Both the position numbers and the translations under genes were made by a program. This document shows, piece by piece, positions 36,850-50,028 of a DNA stretch of 64,000 nt. Position 1 is the first letter of the stretch. Every line of letters begins with the position of its first letter. The notes below the pieces were generated by a model, which saw nothing but the letters and a program-made list of their open reading frames with translations, searched no databases and had not been told where the DNA came from. The stretch spans positions 41,059,869 through 41,123,868 of the forward strand of contig NC_046683.1 of the NCBI RefSeq assembly GCF_009870125.1, written 5' to 3'. The DNA comes from Drosophila pseudoobscura. Taxonomy: Eukaryota; Arthropoda; Insecta; Diptera; Drosophilidae.

Positions 36850-38502
36850 GTGAGGCAGCCGAAAAAACAATTTCCACAGCATTCCAAACTTCAGAGAAAA
36901 AGCCAGTCATTCAATTGGCAGTACCTTCTCTTCAATGTACCTTGAGGCAGTCGAAACTTTCTTCAATTGTGTCCGCTTTCCTCACACTCTCTATGACTTA
37001 CTCTCTGTTTCTCTCCATCTGTGAGTGCGTGCTTGTGTATTTGTGGCTGGCTTTCCGTTACTTTACTTTGACTTCCTGCAACAGCGACAGTATCAGGAGT
37101 ACCGCCAGCGCAGCGGCAGCAAACGTTCCTACGCTCTGCTTGATTTGCATGAAAAGGCAGACTGCAGACATCTCTTCTTTACTCACACAACATCACATCA
37201 GTTGGACCTCCTTAGACTCTGCTGCAAGCTAAACAAAGGCGATGCTGTACGAAGTCCCTTGCATACCCTTCCAGAGGATACCATCGAGAAAACGGCGCCA
37301 TATTATCCAGATCTCATAATATGATCCATATTTTTTATTGAACCCTTACCGAGTCACTCAAAGCTTCAGATTCATGCGGATCTCTAATCCGTAAGCATAT
37401 AAATTACTTCGTGATTGTAGAAAGTAATAGTGATGAAATACTATTGTTACTATGAAGCTATTTTCTCTCTGAGGCAGAAGCAAGAGACAATTTAATGTGT
37501 GTTCTGCGACGGCTATTCAGTAAAATCGGATGCAATTTTAATGAAAATTTGGGGAAAACTTGCTCTTATCTGGCAACGATGCGGACCGCAAGGGTATTTA
37601 AACCTGCGGCCCCGCAAAAGCTACTTAGTTTTCTTTCGTGTCACAGCTTGACGCCCAGACAGACACACAGTGAAACAGAAAGAGATGGCAAGTGAGACAG
37701 AGAGACAGAGAGACAAAGAGAGAGACGAGCAGTCTCTCGAGCAGAGTGAGTGAGAGAGAGTATCGTTCCATTCAAGTTGCTACTTTGCTGCTGACAACTG
37801 ACATCGAGTGGCCATATAGTACGAGTGAGTATATGGCTGATGGCTGTGTGGCTGCCTTTGCGCACTGTTCTTATGTCCTGCCTCGTGCGTGTTCACGTTG
37901 TTCTGGTTGTTGTTATTCCTGTGCTTATTGTCACATCACAAAAGCTGACGCGCCATCATTATCTAAGGGTATTGCCTTGTCCTTTCTGCTCTACATCTGG
38001 TACTACTTCTTTTACCGCCTCTGATACTGATACCGATACTGTCACTGGTAGTATTACTTCTCTTACTGGAATTTTTTCTACTCGATTGTTTTCGACTGTC
38101 TCAGTTTTGCACTGATGATTCTTATGCTACTACAACTTATACTAAAAACTTTGAGCCCTGCCATTGTACCTGGCACGCCACCATTTAAGGCATCAAAGCA
38201 AACAAGCTTTCCATTTTCCAGCTGATTACGAAACGAAAACAATAAAGAAACAACTCTAGACAGACTATAATATTGGAACTAAATCAGCGTTTTTGCAACA
38301 ATTCTTGTATTACCGATTATAATCGATTTTTTTTTCGATGGCAATCTATGTCTCCATCAAATATGATTGTTGCACGAAAATCAGCTCTAAAAGGTATCCC
38401 CATAGCCCTCACACACACGTCCCTTGGAGGACGACATTCCATTGCTAAGCAACCAACCCTTGCGAGGACCCACTTTATCCAAAGGGACAGAGGGCGGAGA
38501 AA

Positions 38503-38527
38503 GGAGACCGGAGACCGGAGACCGGAG
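38503..38527. repeat. GGAGACC heptamer repeat
   Basis: About three and a half tandem copies of GGAGACC. Confidence 0.92.
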
Positions 38528-40497
38528 TGGAGTGCAACTTTTCGGCTGACGCTTCATCTTCGAAACTTAATTTGCACCTAATGCAGCGTTGCCCCGCCTG
38601 ATGCTGTGCTTAATTATAATCTCAAGAACTTGGTACTCCTCGCTCGCCCATCAATTTACCCTTCCAACAGAGGTTCGCATGACTTTCACCAGACAGAAAG
38701 ATCTTAGATCTTCGAGAGTACTTATCTGCCTTGATCCCATGCCATGATGCCATGATGCCATCCTGCTAGGGTATTTTGGGTTTGGGGATCCTGTCCTTCG
38801 TCTCCTGTACTGTGTTTGCTCTGCTTTTGTGTTGCTTGGGCAAAACTTCAAGCTGAACGCCTTGCTGCCATTTTCATTGCCAGAGATTTCTCTCACTCCC
38901 TTCTGTATCTGTATGTATCTGTATCTGTATCTGTATCTGTCTTTGTGTCCCTGTCTTCGCTGCATGTCTGTTTGTCTGCCTGTGTGTGTGTGTCCCTGTC
39001 TGGAAATGGCTGACAACAATAGCAACTATCCTTCGCAGTGTATGTTGTGTGTGCTGCACATTTACTTGTTCTGTTCTGTTCAGTTCAGTTCTGTGTCAGT
39101 TTCGGTTACGTAAGTAAATTAATTAATTTTCAATTGCTTTAAATAAACAAACAGCTTTCTAAAAGCAAACAACTTTGAGCAGCAGCAACATCAAACATAA
39201 TGAACAACCTCGAGGACGTTTAACAGGAATGTGGGCTGGGGGCTTTTGGCTGGTGCTGCTGCTGCTGTTGCTGGTGCTGCTGCTTCCGGGGTATGTGGCA
39301 GATTGGTCAGGCTGAGATTACGCCAGCGATAACGATTGCAATTACGCAGGCAACGTCGCAACACTTGGGCAAACAGCATTGTTGCCACGTTGCCGCACTT
39401 CAGGCGTGGCGCGGCGCGATGCGCGGCATGGCGTTGCTCTTAATTGAAAAGCGACAGAAGGGGCATCCAGGGGACATCCACGGAGGGCGATCCCTTAGAC
39501 ACCCTAACCTAATGCATCGATAGAAAAGCTTTGAATTGAGCTTAGTCCATCTAAAACTAAATGGAACTCCAGCCCATGAGTGGTTGATCGGGAGCGGCGG
39601 GGTTCCTTGGATAACTGCATGCCGGCTCATCCTGATCGGTGTGACTGACTGAGGTTTGGGTAAACTGTGCCAGGGAGGGCATCAATAATCTCCTTAAATC
39701 CGGCCCATCCACCGCCCTACCATGCCACCCTTAATCGACTGCAGCAACTTAATCTCTGTTTTGCCACGCCACAGCCCACAGCCCACAGCCCACTGCCCGA
39801 TAGGAACAGTAAGCACTCGACGCACGGGAGGAGCGTACTCGAACAAGCAGAAAAGTTTTTATAGAAAAGTACGCGTATGATGCCACTTGTTCCATCTTGT
39901 TTGGCTGTACTTTTCCGAGCGGTGGTGAACTTTAGAGTGCCGTGCCGGGCCGTGCCGTCGAGTGGATATCTCCGACAGAGATGCCAACCTATTTATGGGG
40001 CCATCGGTCCCCGCAATGTGGTCCGATTGGCAGGCCTTAATGGGGGTGGAGAGGTGGGGGTGGCGCAGCAATTAGCAGGATAGCCCGGGGAAGGGCGTTC
40101 GGAAATAATCCAGAAATAATCTGGGAATCATTCTTTGAATGCTTTTGGATGCGCCCCCCATCGCCATCCATAATGCCCTCACACTCGAGAGAAATTTCTG
40201 TTTAATTAGCAAATAAAGCGTAAATCTTGCTGCTCTTAAAGGCCAAAAGCTTTGCCATCCCTAATCCGAGGCGAGAGCTTTCCACCACGCCCACTGCGCA
40301 GACTCGCTCTTAGGTCGCCCCCGAATCTCTTCGCGGGCTCTCCCTGGTCTCCTGCCGCAGATGGATGCCATGGATGACATGGATGCCACAGATGCATGCG
40401 GCAAAGACAAGTCAAGCTGCTTTCGCATTTAAATGGCGGCGGCTCCTTCGCCCTTTGCTGCAATTGTCTTACCCACAAAGCTGATGCTGATGCAGTG

Positions 40498-40543
40498 GCA
40501 ACAGCAGCAGCAGCGGCAGCGGCAGCGGCAGCAGCGGCAGCAG
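40498..40543. repeat. CAG/CGG trinucleotide tract
   Basis: About 46 bp of CAG and CGG units. It would read as poly-Ala or poly-Gln, but no supported gene crosses it. Confidence 0.92.
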
Positions 40544-41043
40544 TGCTAGAGCGGGGAGACAGGTGGTATAAAGGGTTGCAAGTGGGTCACTGGGGCAGCA
40601 GGCGCAGCAGGGGCAGCAGGGGCGGAACGGCAGAGCAGCAGCCCAGCAGCGGCAATCAAAAAAAATAGAGTCAACATGCAGCGCATTGCAATGAAGACTT
40701 CCTGTCGTGCTGACGTCATTACGATGGGATCCCCCCTAAACCCATGACCCCATCACTTTACAGCCATAAAGGCGAGCGCAGGCGTGACCCTCCATCGATG
40801 AAGCTTCAAGCGATAGTAAAAGAATCCATGAACACTTCGAAGATAATTTTCAGAGAAATTCTCACGGATTTCAAAGATCTCTTGACGAACTATGAATGGA
40901 ATTTACAAGCCATGGATGAGATTTGATACCATCATTCGTGGTGCCCTGGTAAGATCTCCTCTGGCTTTGGTTGTGGCCTAGGAGGGACCCAGACCAGACC
41001 TACTTCAAGTCCAAGCGTTGTTCCAATTTTCGCACTCACTGTG

Positions 41044-41077
41044 CCCCGGCCCCGTCCCCGGCCCCGTCCCCGGCCCA
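41044..41077. repeat. 12-bp CCCCGGCCCCGT repeat
   Basis: Nearly three tandem copies, very GC-rich. Confidence 0.9.
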
Positions 41078-42752
41078 CCCGTCATCGCCAGACAAGGACA
41101 TCAACTGTTTCGCTGTGGCTGTCGGCTGTCGCTGTCGCGGCCAGCTCTGCCCAGAGAAGAAACAACAACTGCAACAAATTTCAAAAGTTGCGTCTGCAGT
41201 TTTTCAGTTGTTTTTTTGTTGTTTTTTTTGTTATTTTACCATGGCATTTTTGTTTTTGTCCGATGTATTTTTTTATAACCTTTCAGAGGGTATGCGGCAT
41301 TTCCGAATCCATGCATTCCATGGATTCCATGGTTCATTGCTCAGAGGAGTGGATGATCGGATCATTTCTGATGAGGAGATACAAGCCGTCAGTGCTTTTT
41401 TTCCATACCTTATCGAAATGGAATCCCAATCGAATTACAATGGCCTGTATGTACATACATATGTATGTATGTTTAGTACAGTCATAGCAGTGATGCTGAT
41501 GCTGAAAGAGTAGTAAAAGCTTCGGCTCCGACTTTATTCGAATTTGTTGTGGTTTTTTTTTTTGTGTTTCCAGAGCGACAAACTTTGTTTTGTTATTGTT
41601 ACCGCCTTCCCGACGTCGCTCTTTTTGTTCGTACTGTGCTGCCTTGTTTTTATTGTTGATGGCATAATAAGAGTGCAGATTTTTGTATTATTAAGTTGAA
41701 GTTGCACGCAGTTTGCGGCAAGCGACGGCGCTGCCAGCGCCAGACGCCAGTGGCAGCAACAGCAACAGCAGCAACAACAAGCAAAAACAGGAACCGGAAG
41801 GAGCTGCAGCCGGAGAGGAGGAGAGGAGGAAAAGAAAGGAGGCTGGGAGAAATGCAAAAATAAAATGACGGCGGCGGCTAGCCGCAGAAGCTAGAAAATT
41901 GGATGAAAAACGGGGGATGGAGAAGCACAGATGGGGGATGGGCAATGAGAATCGAGACAGCGATTAAAGTCGAGACTAAAGCAGCGACCTCCTCCGAAAG
42001 AACTCCAACAGATGAACAATAATACCCATAACTACACGAAAAACAGCGCCAGGAACAACTCCAACGACTGCACCAAGAGCAACAGCAACAGCAAAAACGT
42101 TGCATACAAATTAGCGCACAAAAAATAATGACCGGAAGAAGCTAGAAGCGTAGAGACTAGGCGCAGAGACTGGGGCCCAGACTGAGCCAGACACATACCA
42201 AGGATAAGGCGTACCAGCTGTGGCGCAGACGAAGGATGCTACACAGACTAGGATGCCAGGGACAAAGACAAACAGGGAAGGCGAGGCAATGTGAGTCTAA
42301 CAGGATATTGCATATGCAGATGATGCTCATAATTATAGCCAACTGGCGGGGCCGATGCTGGCAAAGCGCTCTACGGAATAGGGATCTGAACTTTTAGGGG
42401 GCATGCAAAGCCGCTCCAACTCAAGGAAAACTTTAAATTCAAATAATTCCCTCACAAAACACTCCAAAACTCTCACCAACACTTTCACCATAAGATAACA
42501 AGACACATCGAAGAGCACATTAGAAATACACCAAGAAAAGCTCACAATCAACACAAAATGAAAGACAAATATGGAAACTATTCCAAGAAATGTCGACTAA
42601 TTCCATAGATACACACACACATGCACAGTCAAAGGATATGGCGGGGGATCAGCAGCCGCAGCCGTCTCCATGAGAACCCCAGGAAAAGCAGAGAGGAAAA
42701 TCAAATTGTCGCCATTCAGCGGACTATTAACGCAATTAAGAAGCCCACAAGC

Positions 42753-42805
42753 AGCCGGGGAGCCGGGGAGCCGGGGAGCCGGGGAGCCGGGGAGCCGGGG
42801 AGCCG
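42753..42805. repeat. AGCCGGGG octamer array, G-quadruplex candidate
   Basis: Six perfect 8-bp units plus a partial seventh. It gives six GGGG runs on the plus strand. Confidence 0.97.
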
Positions 42806-45800
42806 CAACGTTGAGAGGGTCAAGAGTTCCTTAGTGCGCTGGAGAGAAGGATACACTCATGTGGGGAGCACACAGCACAACAGCATTGTTCAACTTTAAT
42901 GAGCATTATTAAAAATTAATCAACAATTTACATTTATTTACAAAGGTTGTACAGTGGCCGGAAGCACGGTGCAGGGCATACAGGGCACACAGGGCACGCA
43001 GGGCGGTGGTTTGTTGTTGGGGGAGAGTTTAGTGGGTAGTCATTCAACCTCGCTCAAATCCCCTTTGCCAACCACCATCCATGGCTGACCCAAAGCGACC
43101 GCACTTCAAACACAACAACAAAAACAACAACAAAAACAGCAACAAAAAACGAACTCAAAATGAAAATGAAACAGAAACTGATGTAGACATTCACTGAAAA
43201 TTACGTAAATTAAATTTGTTTTTATGGCAGGCAGACGCTTAAATGTACCATCCATCCCTTCCAATCCCTTCCCATCCCTCCCCATCCCTCCCCATCCCCC
43301 TTCAGGCTCACACACACACGCACTCAGAGCTTAATAAGCGGCACACACACATGCATGGGAACCCAAAAAGTTGAAGTGAACACGAAAAAATCAAGAATGA
43401 AAGGACTCCATCGGAGGCCGAATCCTTGTACTCTTACAGGCACATGTATTCTAGAAGAAGCTATAAGACAAAGAGATCCAATTCCTCTTTAAGCCCGACA
43501 AAAAAGTTCGATCACGAGGCATTTATGTGAAGTGCCTTAATAAAAGTGTTTCGTGGTTGGAAACAGGAAGATCATGACGATCGAACATTATGTATCTGCA
43601 ACAAGATCATCGTGCATATATGAATATGGTGTTGAAGATGTATATACGTACATACATTTTAGAGTATTCATGTTGTTAATTGGGCCTAGTCTTTTTTTTT
43701 TAATCGTATAGTCTGCAGACGACGTTATGGTCTGGTATTTCCAGAAGGAAGGAAAATTATACACTCCATCCATTTTCCGCCCTAATACAGTACATCGATG
43801 CTGCCTGGTAGATCGAGCTTTCTGTTATTTGTAGCCTTCTCAAATTTCGAATAGGTACAGTTCGGGCGACGAGTTTTCTCCACTTTTACCACAAGTCCTT
43901 GCATTATTTTTGCTTATATTATTTTCAAGGACTGATGATGTACACATGGCACAATTCAAACTCAAAATGCCCTCGGAAAGGTTATCTGAAATAAAAAGGA
44001 ACAGTAAGCTGAGCAAAGCCCAAAACCGGACCGAAGGCAGCCTTGGGGCCAAGCCTTTGGTGGGGGCTGTAGAGAGCACTGAGGGATTCAGGGAATCTAG
44101 AGGGGGGCAGAGTAGGGCGGAGCAGAGAAATGTAAAATAAGGACGCAATGGGGAGGCGCTAGACCTTTGGGTCATGCCCAGGCGCTTTTCGGTGCCCTGT
44201 TAATAATGAGAAGGCAAACTGCAGGACATGACGGAAGTCCAGCAGGCTGTGGAGCAGGCAGGGGTAGGCAAGCCAAGAGGGTGTTACTGGACAGAGTGGG
44301 GAGAAGGGAAGAGGGCTACTTCGGTCAGTGGCTTCATCAATTTTCAGTTTTGTGGTTTTATGTTTGGGCCGAAGAGTGAAAAGTCGAAAAGGTACGCCTG
44401 GGAGGGCTCCAACTGCACCCAGATCCGGATTCCAGATCCCAGATCCCATTATATCCCGTAAAGTTTTCCTTCATATCATCATTATCATTATAGCATTTAT
44501 ATGTTGACATTTTCTTCTTTCCTTGTCATTATTCCTCGTCACTTCTTCATTCTCATTTGCTTATAAGGAATAAATAAATAATAATATAATAATGGATCTT
44601 TTATCTTCCCTTTAAACATCGTTACCTTTCTTTAATGTTCTCTGAATTAAAGCAAACAAAAATTCCATTCCGATATCATCTTATTTCCAGAAATGTTCAC
44701 CTTTCTTTCTTGTTCCTTTTCCCCCAAGATTCGCTCAACATCTTTCGACCTCTTTCGACGGGAGACAATCCAACCTTTTGCCTCAACTGGCATAATCATG
44801 GAAAAAGTTACGAAATCTTGAATCATGAATTACTTAATTTGTTTACTCCTTTCTGGAACGTTTCAACAATTGAAATATCTCAATTTCAACTTGTTTAACA
44901 TTTGCCAAAATCCCCCACTATCGCCGCGTCTCCGTCCAGCACTCTGCCATGGAAGCGCCACCAGAAAAGCAGATTTACCAGGCGGCACCTGTGACAGAGT
45001 CCCCGAGAGTTTTCCGCCTCTTCAGCTACGGATGATGCTGCTGCCCCATCCCAACCCATACCAACCCATCCCACCCCGATGTCCCCCATCTCTCCATAGA
45101 TGTCTATGCCCTTGCCCCGTTTTAGTTTCGTCAGGGTGGGGTGGGTCGCAGGGAAGGGTTGTCGGAGGAGAGATAGGGGCTATGGGGCCGTTTCTGTTTT
45201 CAACTCAAATTGAAGGCCCCTCGTAACTTTCAATGTCGTTGGGCGAAAACTGGCAAAAAGTTTCATTTACAAGAGGCGGTGGCACCGACCAGAAAGACAC
45301 CAACAACAGCACTGACAATGCCCAGCGCAAATATCAATGATATGTTTGTTAAAAAACACAACAAGGACAACAAGGACCTTCTGCAACCAGCCGCCATCGT
45401 TCCACGGAATAAAGTCTGAAATCTTTTTTGTGCTTGGTCTTCTCTTTGTATACCCTTTCCAAAGGCCATTCAATTTTCACCAGATGTTTGTACCACATAG
45501 AAGAAACCATCAAGGATTATTATTGAGTATCGAGTGTTCAAAAGTCGAGTCGATGAAGCATCTGTCGAGCAAAACGACTGTACACTATGAACTTTTTAAA
45601 TACCACCTTTGTTGGGTAAAATCTCAACAATTAATATTGAACTGTGCTATATTTGCTGCCTTAAAACAATACTCTTTAGTATGCAAATATTTTTGAGAGT
45701 TTTACATTTTATTTTTAATTTTGTTGCAGCCAGCTTATAAGCTGGATCGAATCACCATGTCCTTCAATCGAATAAGACATAGGACATCACACTTCTCCCA

Positions 45801-46971
45801 TTCAAAATAAACATACGCTCTAAAAGGGCATCAAAGCCATCGACCCACTGATGCTGGCCTTCGCTTCTCGTTTTGCTTGATTTTGGTTTATTCGGCAACG
45901 TTTTTGGTGGGTCGTGTACTTGGCCCCTTTTTGTGTCCGTCCGGACGCCTGGCCCGGAGAGCAGCCATAGAAGAGTTGTCATGAGGCGGCGAAACTTTTG
46001 TAACCGGTCGTCGAGGCTGTGAATCCTTCGAGCGCTACTCCTTTTCATACCCGACAGCCGACACCCTCAAAGGCGGCCAATAATTGTAAATTAAAATTGA
46101 AACGAATGAAAGCAAATGGAAGATGGAAATGGTAATGATAGCAACAGCAGATACTCGTATTCCGTAAGGGAGAAAGGGAGAAACGAGAAGGAACCCCAAA
46201 AAAAAGAGAGGCTAGCTGGCTGGCAAGGATGGTCCTTGTGGACCAATAGACATGTTCACCGTGTGTCCAAGGGAATGCGAATAGGATTGGCGAGGATTGG
46301 GATGGAGAAGGGGATAAGGGATGGTACTGCACCGTGTCCTGAGAGTGCTTAGACAATTTTAATATCGTTCGAGATACTATACTATCTGGCTACTGATACC
46401 GATGAATGTATCGATGGCAGAGTGCTGTAATTGATTCACTTATCGAGCACTTATTGCGATATACTGCAGAAACAACCAAAAGAATCTCAAATCCCGCCAT
46501 AACCCTGTACTATGTCCCACAGTGCGTATTATTGTTGTCTGGTGGAGGCCCTCCTCCTGGTCGTCTGGCTAATGGCCAACGCTTTGCCTAATTCCCAAAC
46601 CCCAACTCCCCGTAGAGGCCGCTGCTGCCTTGGACGCTTTTGTTACATTTAACTAATGCATTGTGCCTACGCATAATGCCCGCATCCATACGAGCAGGCG
46701 GACACCCAGGACACTGTAGCAGCAAGGCAGACATACAGTCGGACAGATATAAAGCGACACGCTGGGAGGCCATTGAAAACACACAGTTATTGCTCGTGCT
46801 CTCCAGCACTAGAGCCAGCACAGTGGAAGGAATGAAATTGGAAACCATATTCGATATATCGACTTCAAGATTCATTTCTTCACCTTCTTCAGCCTTTGAC
46901 AGCTTTAAAGTAAAGTAAAAATCGATTTTCAGTGGCTGCGCTACCCCCTTCCACGCGCCTACTTGCGCGTG

Positions 46972-46995
46972 TCTCTCTCTCTCTCTCTCTCTCTC
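46972..46995. repeat. (TC)n microsatellite
   Basis: About twelve TC dinucleotides (GAGA on the minus strand). Confidence 0.95.
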
Positions 46996-47238
46996 ACAGT
47001 CTTCCTCGTGCAGAGTGCGCCCCTGGCGGAGGGGAGCGAGATCATATGGCAGTTGTTGGTGTGAGAAGAGAGAGAGGGAGAGAGCCAGTTGTGGCGAAAT
47101 AATGGTCAGTAGCGTCAAAATGGAAATAGATAAAATACTCTCAAATTCTAAGCAGATAGGTGAAAAGCATTTGGTGAAAAGAGGAGAAACGAAGTTCAAG
47201 AATTAACTTTAAAACATAGCTAGCGGTAGTGCTTCCTC

Positions 47239-47306
47239 TGACTGAGCATCGGGTATAAATGTAGAGGAGCGACCGTAGCTGCGACTCACAGCGTTCCCGC
47301 TTGTTT
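47239..47306. mobile_element. DINE-1/INE-1-like fragment
   Basis: ATCGGGTATAAATGTAGAGGAGC followed by a GCGACTCACAGCGTT-type string. It parallels the sequence at 54460-54510 in the nuclease intron and recalled copies of the DINE-1/INE-1 Helitron-like family. Confidence 0.45.
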
Positions 47307-47739
47307 CAAACTGTAGTTCTTCAGAAAAATTAATTCCCAAAAACACAAGTCAATAATCATTAAACTTGTCCAAAGAATTTCAAAGATAAATCAACAACAA
47401 TGTATATAATGAACAAATTGTAATATAATTATAATAGTAACCAGTGTTATTCTTAAATAAACTGTGTTTTAACTCTAACCTCGTTGTAAATAAATAAATA
47501 CATAAATACATATATACAAATACATATATTCTCGTGTCGCCAGTCTTCGGTTGCTTTTCTGCCTGTGATCTGCAACAAGCTTCGGCCACTTATCTTTTCA
47601 AGTGAAGCTCTGGCGATTTTCCAAAGCAATGGCCCCACTGTGGTACAAGTAATGCGCCAAGGGTCAAACCCAAATGGCATCCCTTCACTCACACACAGAA
47701 ACAGACAACAGATACAGACACACATTCGGAGAGACAGTG

Positions 47740-48934
47740 CACTATGGTCCGAACGACCACTTTTGTTGGCCAAAACCTAATTTTTCAAAGTCAAAACTGA
47801 AACCTGGTTTTGATCGCTCTGCATTAGAAAAAGATCGACCATTAAATCTGCGTACCAGAAATTTCCATAGATGGCGCCACATTCGCAAAATCAGCTGTGC
47901 AACCCAACTGTTTTTATAGTAAAGCACGTGAAGGGAAAAAGTGACAAATTAATAACCATTTTAGATCTCTCAAACATTGAAAAACCCCAAGACGTGATTA
48001 AATTTTTTTGATGAATCTTAATCTGTCGGGTTCTTACTACGTGTTTTGAGTTTTTAACTGTCTCTAGTAGTTGTGATGTCATCGTATTTGAAGGTTAAAG
48101 TGAGGCCTTTAACATGTGAGAACTTGTTCTGAAAACTAATTTTTGAAAAGGTGTACAAAGTGAGTCCTACCTAGTCCCACCCTGAAACCTTTTCTGTGTC
48201 GTAGATTAATAAATTCTTTTTGAAATGTATATAGTTAGAAATGTCACTTTTTACCACAATTCTTGGAATTTGCATTAATAGAGCATAACCTCAAATTCGA
48301 AAATGCAGATTTGTTTGCCGTATGGAATTCAGAGAAGGGTAAAATTATCAACTATTTGAAAACGGATCTTAAGGCGACATATCATATGAAATTAATAAAG
48401 CTTTTGAAGATACCAGCAAGAACATTTTTTATCGTTTGGCAACATACCGGAACAAATGCCGGTAAAATTCAAAGATGTTGGAACGAAAATATGTGGATTG
48501 GCCACAAGCCTTTATTTCACTACTTTTATCTTTATGCCCAAAGAATGCTAACAAAGTTCGTAAGGCTGTACAGGACCCAGTCGGAGAGCCGGCACATATC
48601 TCACCTAACGAGGCGTTAACCTTCCTTCTAGACAAGGATTTCGGCAATAATTTACGGAAACCTTTAAACGATTTTATTTTTATTTAAATCAAAATTTTTT
48701 TTAGTCGTGCAACGCGGTTATCTTCAATCAAATATGCTTAATACCTTTTTTCACTATAACTAAAAATTTAAATATGCATTATTAAAAAACGGGCGGTGCC
48801 ACACCCATTTTTTTTTCTTAAATCCATTTCTTATTGATTATATATATCCAATACAAAAAACTAAATGAAAAAATCTTGTTCCGTTCGGGAGTTATTAATT
48901 TTGGCCAACAAGAGTGGTCGTTCGGACCATAGTG
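47740..48934. mobile_element. Transib-like DNA transposon, non-autonomous
   Basis: Terminal inverted repeats of 36 bp at 47740-47775 and 48899-48934 match at 35 positions and begin CACTATGGTCCGAACGACC. CAGTG is duplicated immediately outside each end (47735-47739 and 48935-48939), a 5-bp target-site duplication. A CACWATG terminus with a 5-bp duplication is the signature of Transib, the superfamily related to RAG1. CACTA/EnSpm elements share CACTA but make 2-3 bp duplications, which do not fit here. The full length of 1195 bp is too short for a complete transposase (roughly 650-700 codons). Two short overlapping plus-strand frames (48263-48619 and 48475-48687) may be its decayed remains. TIR identity suggests fairly recent insertion. 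Confidence 0.8.
48263..48687 (+). pseudogene. possible decayed transposase frames within the Transib-like element
   Basis: Two frames overlap with a +1 shift around 48475-48620. The first gives 118 codons without an obvious domain. The second has a more protein-like run ending in PLNDFIFI. The position inside the element suggests remnant transposase, but I cannot align either to a known domain. Confidence 0.3.
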
Positions 48935-48939
48935 CAGTG

Positions 48940-50028
48940 TAGCCACCGCAAAGGGACTGGGAAAGGGAAAGGGAAACGGAAATGCGGCTGCAAATGTAAT
49001 TTTGTGGAAAAGTGTCGGACTGTTTCCTTGTACTCTCACTCTCCTCTCAATGGCTAACCAAATTCGTAATCGATCCGGACTTCAACTCGTTTGCCGGCAT
49101 CAATCAATTATCATTTTGGGGAGTACCCCTTCTCCAGCCGCCCTCCGTTGCATGTCGCACAGAAGTGTATCAATTTCGATTTGATTTCGTAGTGTGAAAA
49201 TCGACACGCGATTCAGCTGCAGAGCGCAGCCTGACGCCGCCATGAACCCCACGTCCGGCCCCACCAATCGCTGGCGCCACCATCCTGATTCCTGAGCCCT
49301 GCCCCATGAGGCAGCATAAATCAATTAGCATTAAGGCGGACGAAAAAACCAAACGGAAAACGGCAAAAATCTGTACCGGCCATTGCCCGAAGGACAAACA
49401 CTTCACTTATTGTTATCCCCGGCACATAAATAATTGCCGACAAGGGACGAGAAATGCGGAAAGAGGGCAACGAATGATCAGGAGTGCAAGTGAATGCGAA
49501 TAAACAAGCCCGAAAGGCACTTAATTGTATCAATTTAAGCAGTTAAAAGCGCCAAACGGCCAACGGCGCCAAACAGCAACGGCAGCAGAATGATAGCTAG
49601 ATACCCTCTAAGGTCGATCGTACATATGGTAGCTATAGGATACAGTCTTCATATTCTGGTGGTATGCTGTACACGGTACACAGAAGTAATCCCATACATC
49701 CCATATGCAACACAGGTACCATGGAGCCATCCACCGATGACCAATATCAAAAGTACTGCTACACCTAACTGCTCAAACCAGTTACTTTAATTATATTAAA
49801 CCATAGATTTAATGCTTGCTAGCAATTCTTAGCCACATGCATACATATGTATGTGTTGTACATACTCGATCATCATATTCTTTCCGTTTCTGTAACAGCG
49901 ACCACGAACTACTAAGGAATAAGCCATCGTTTGGCATTCAAATATATTTAATCGATTAATAAAACTACAACAACATTCGATTATTTCTTTATATTTAATA
50001 AATAGTTTTTAATTGACACATTGTTATA
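48940..50028. other. spacer between the inverted arms, right part
   Basis: Non-coding. AT-rich toward the right, with TACATATG repeats near 49840. No gene seen. Confidence 0.5.

Larger units (their letters stand above)
34069..47734. other. spacer between the inverted arms, left part: no firm gene
   Basis: No gene I can support firmly. Contents include GCACG repeats near 34899-34920, GAGA-rich sequence near 37680-37770, a GGAGACC repeat, a CAG/CGG tract, CCCCGGCCCCGT repeats, an AGCCGGGG octamer array and a (TC)n tract. A possible small spliced gene near 36734-37232 is listed separately. The stretch 35100-36080 looks less repetitive and could be an unrecognised transposon. Confidence 0.45.

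Noticed and set aside
47740..48934. CACTA/EnSpm assignment of the DNA transposon
   Set aside because: The ends begin CACTA, but the duplication is 5 bp, and no 2-3 bp duplication fits the same boundaries.
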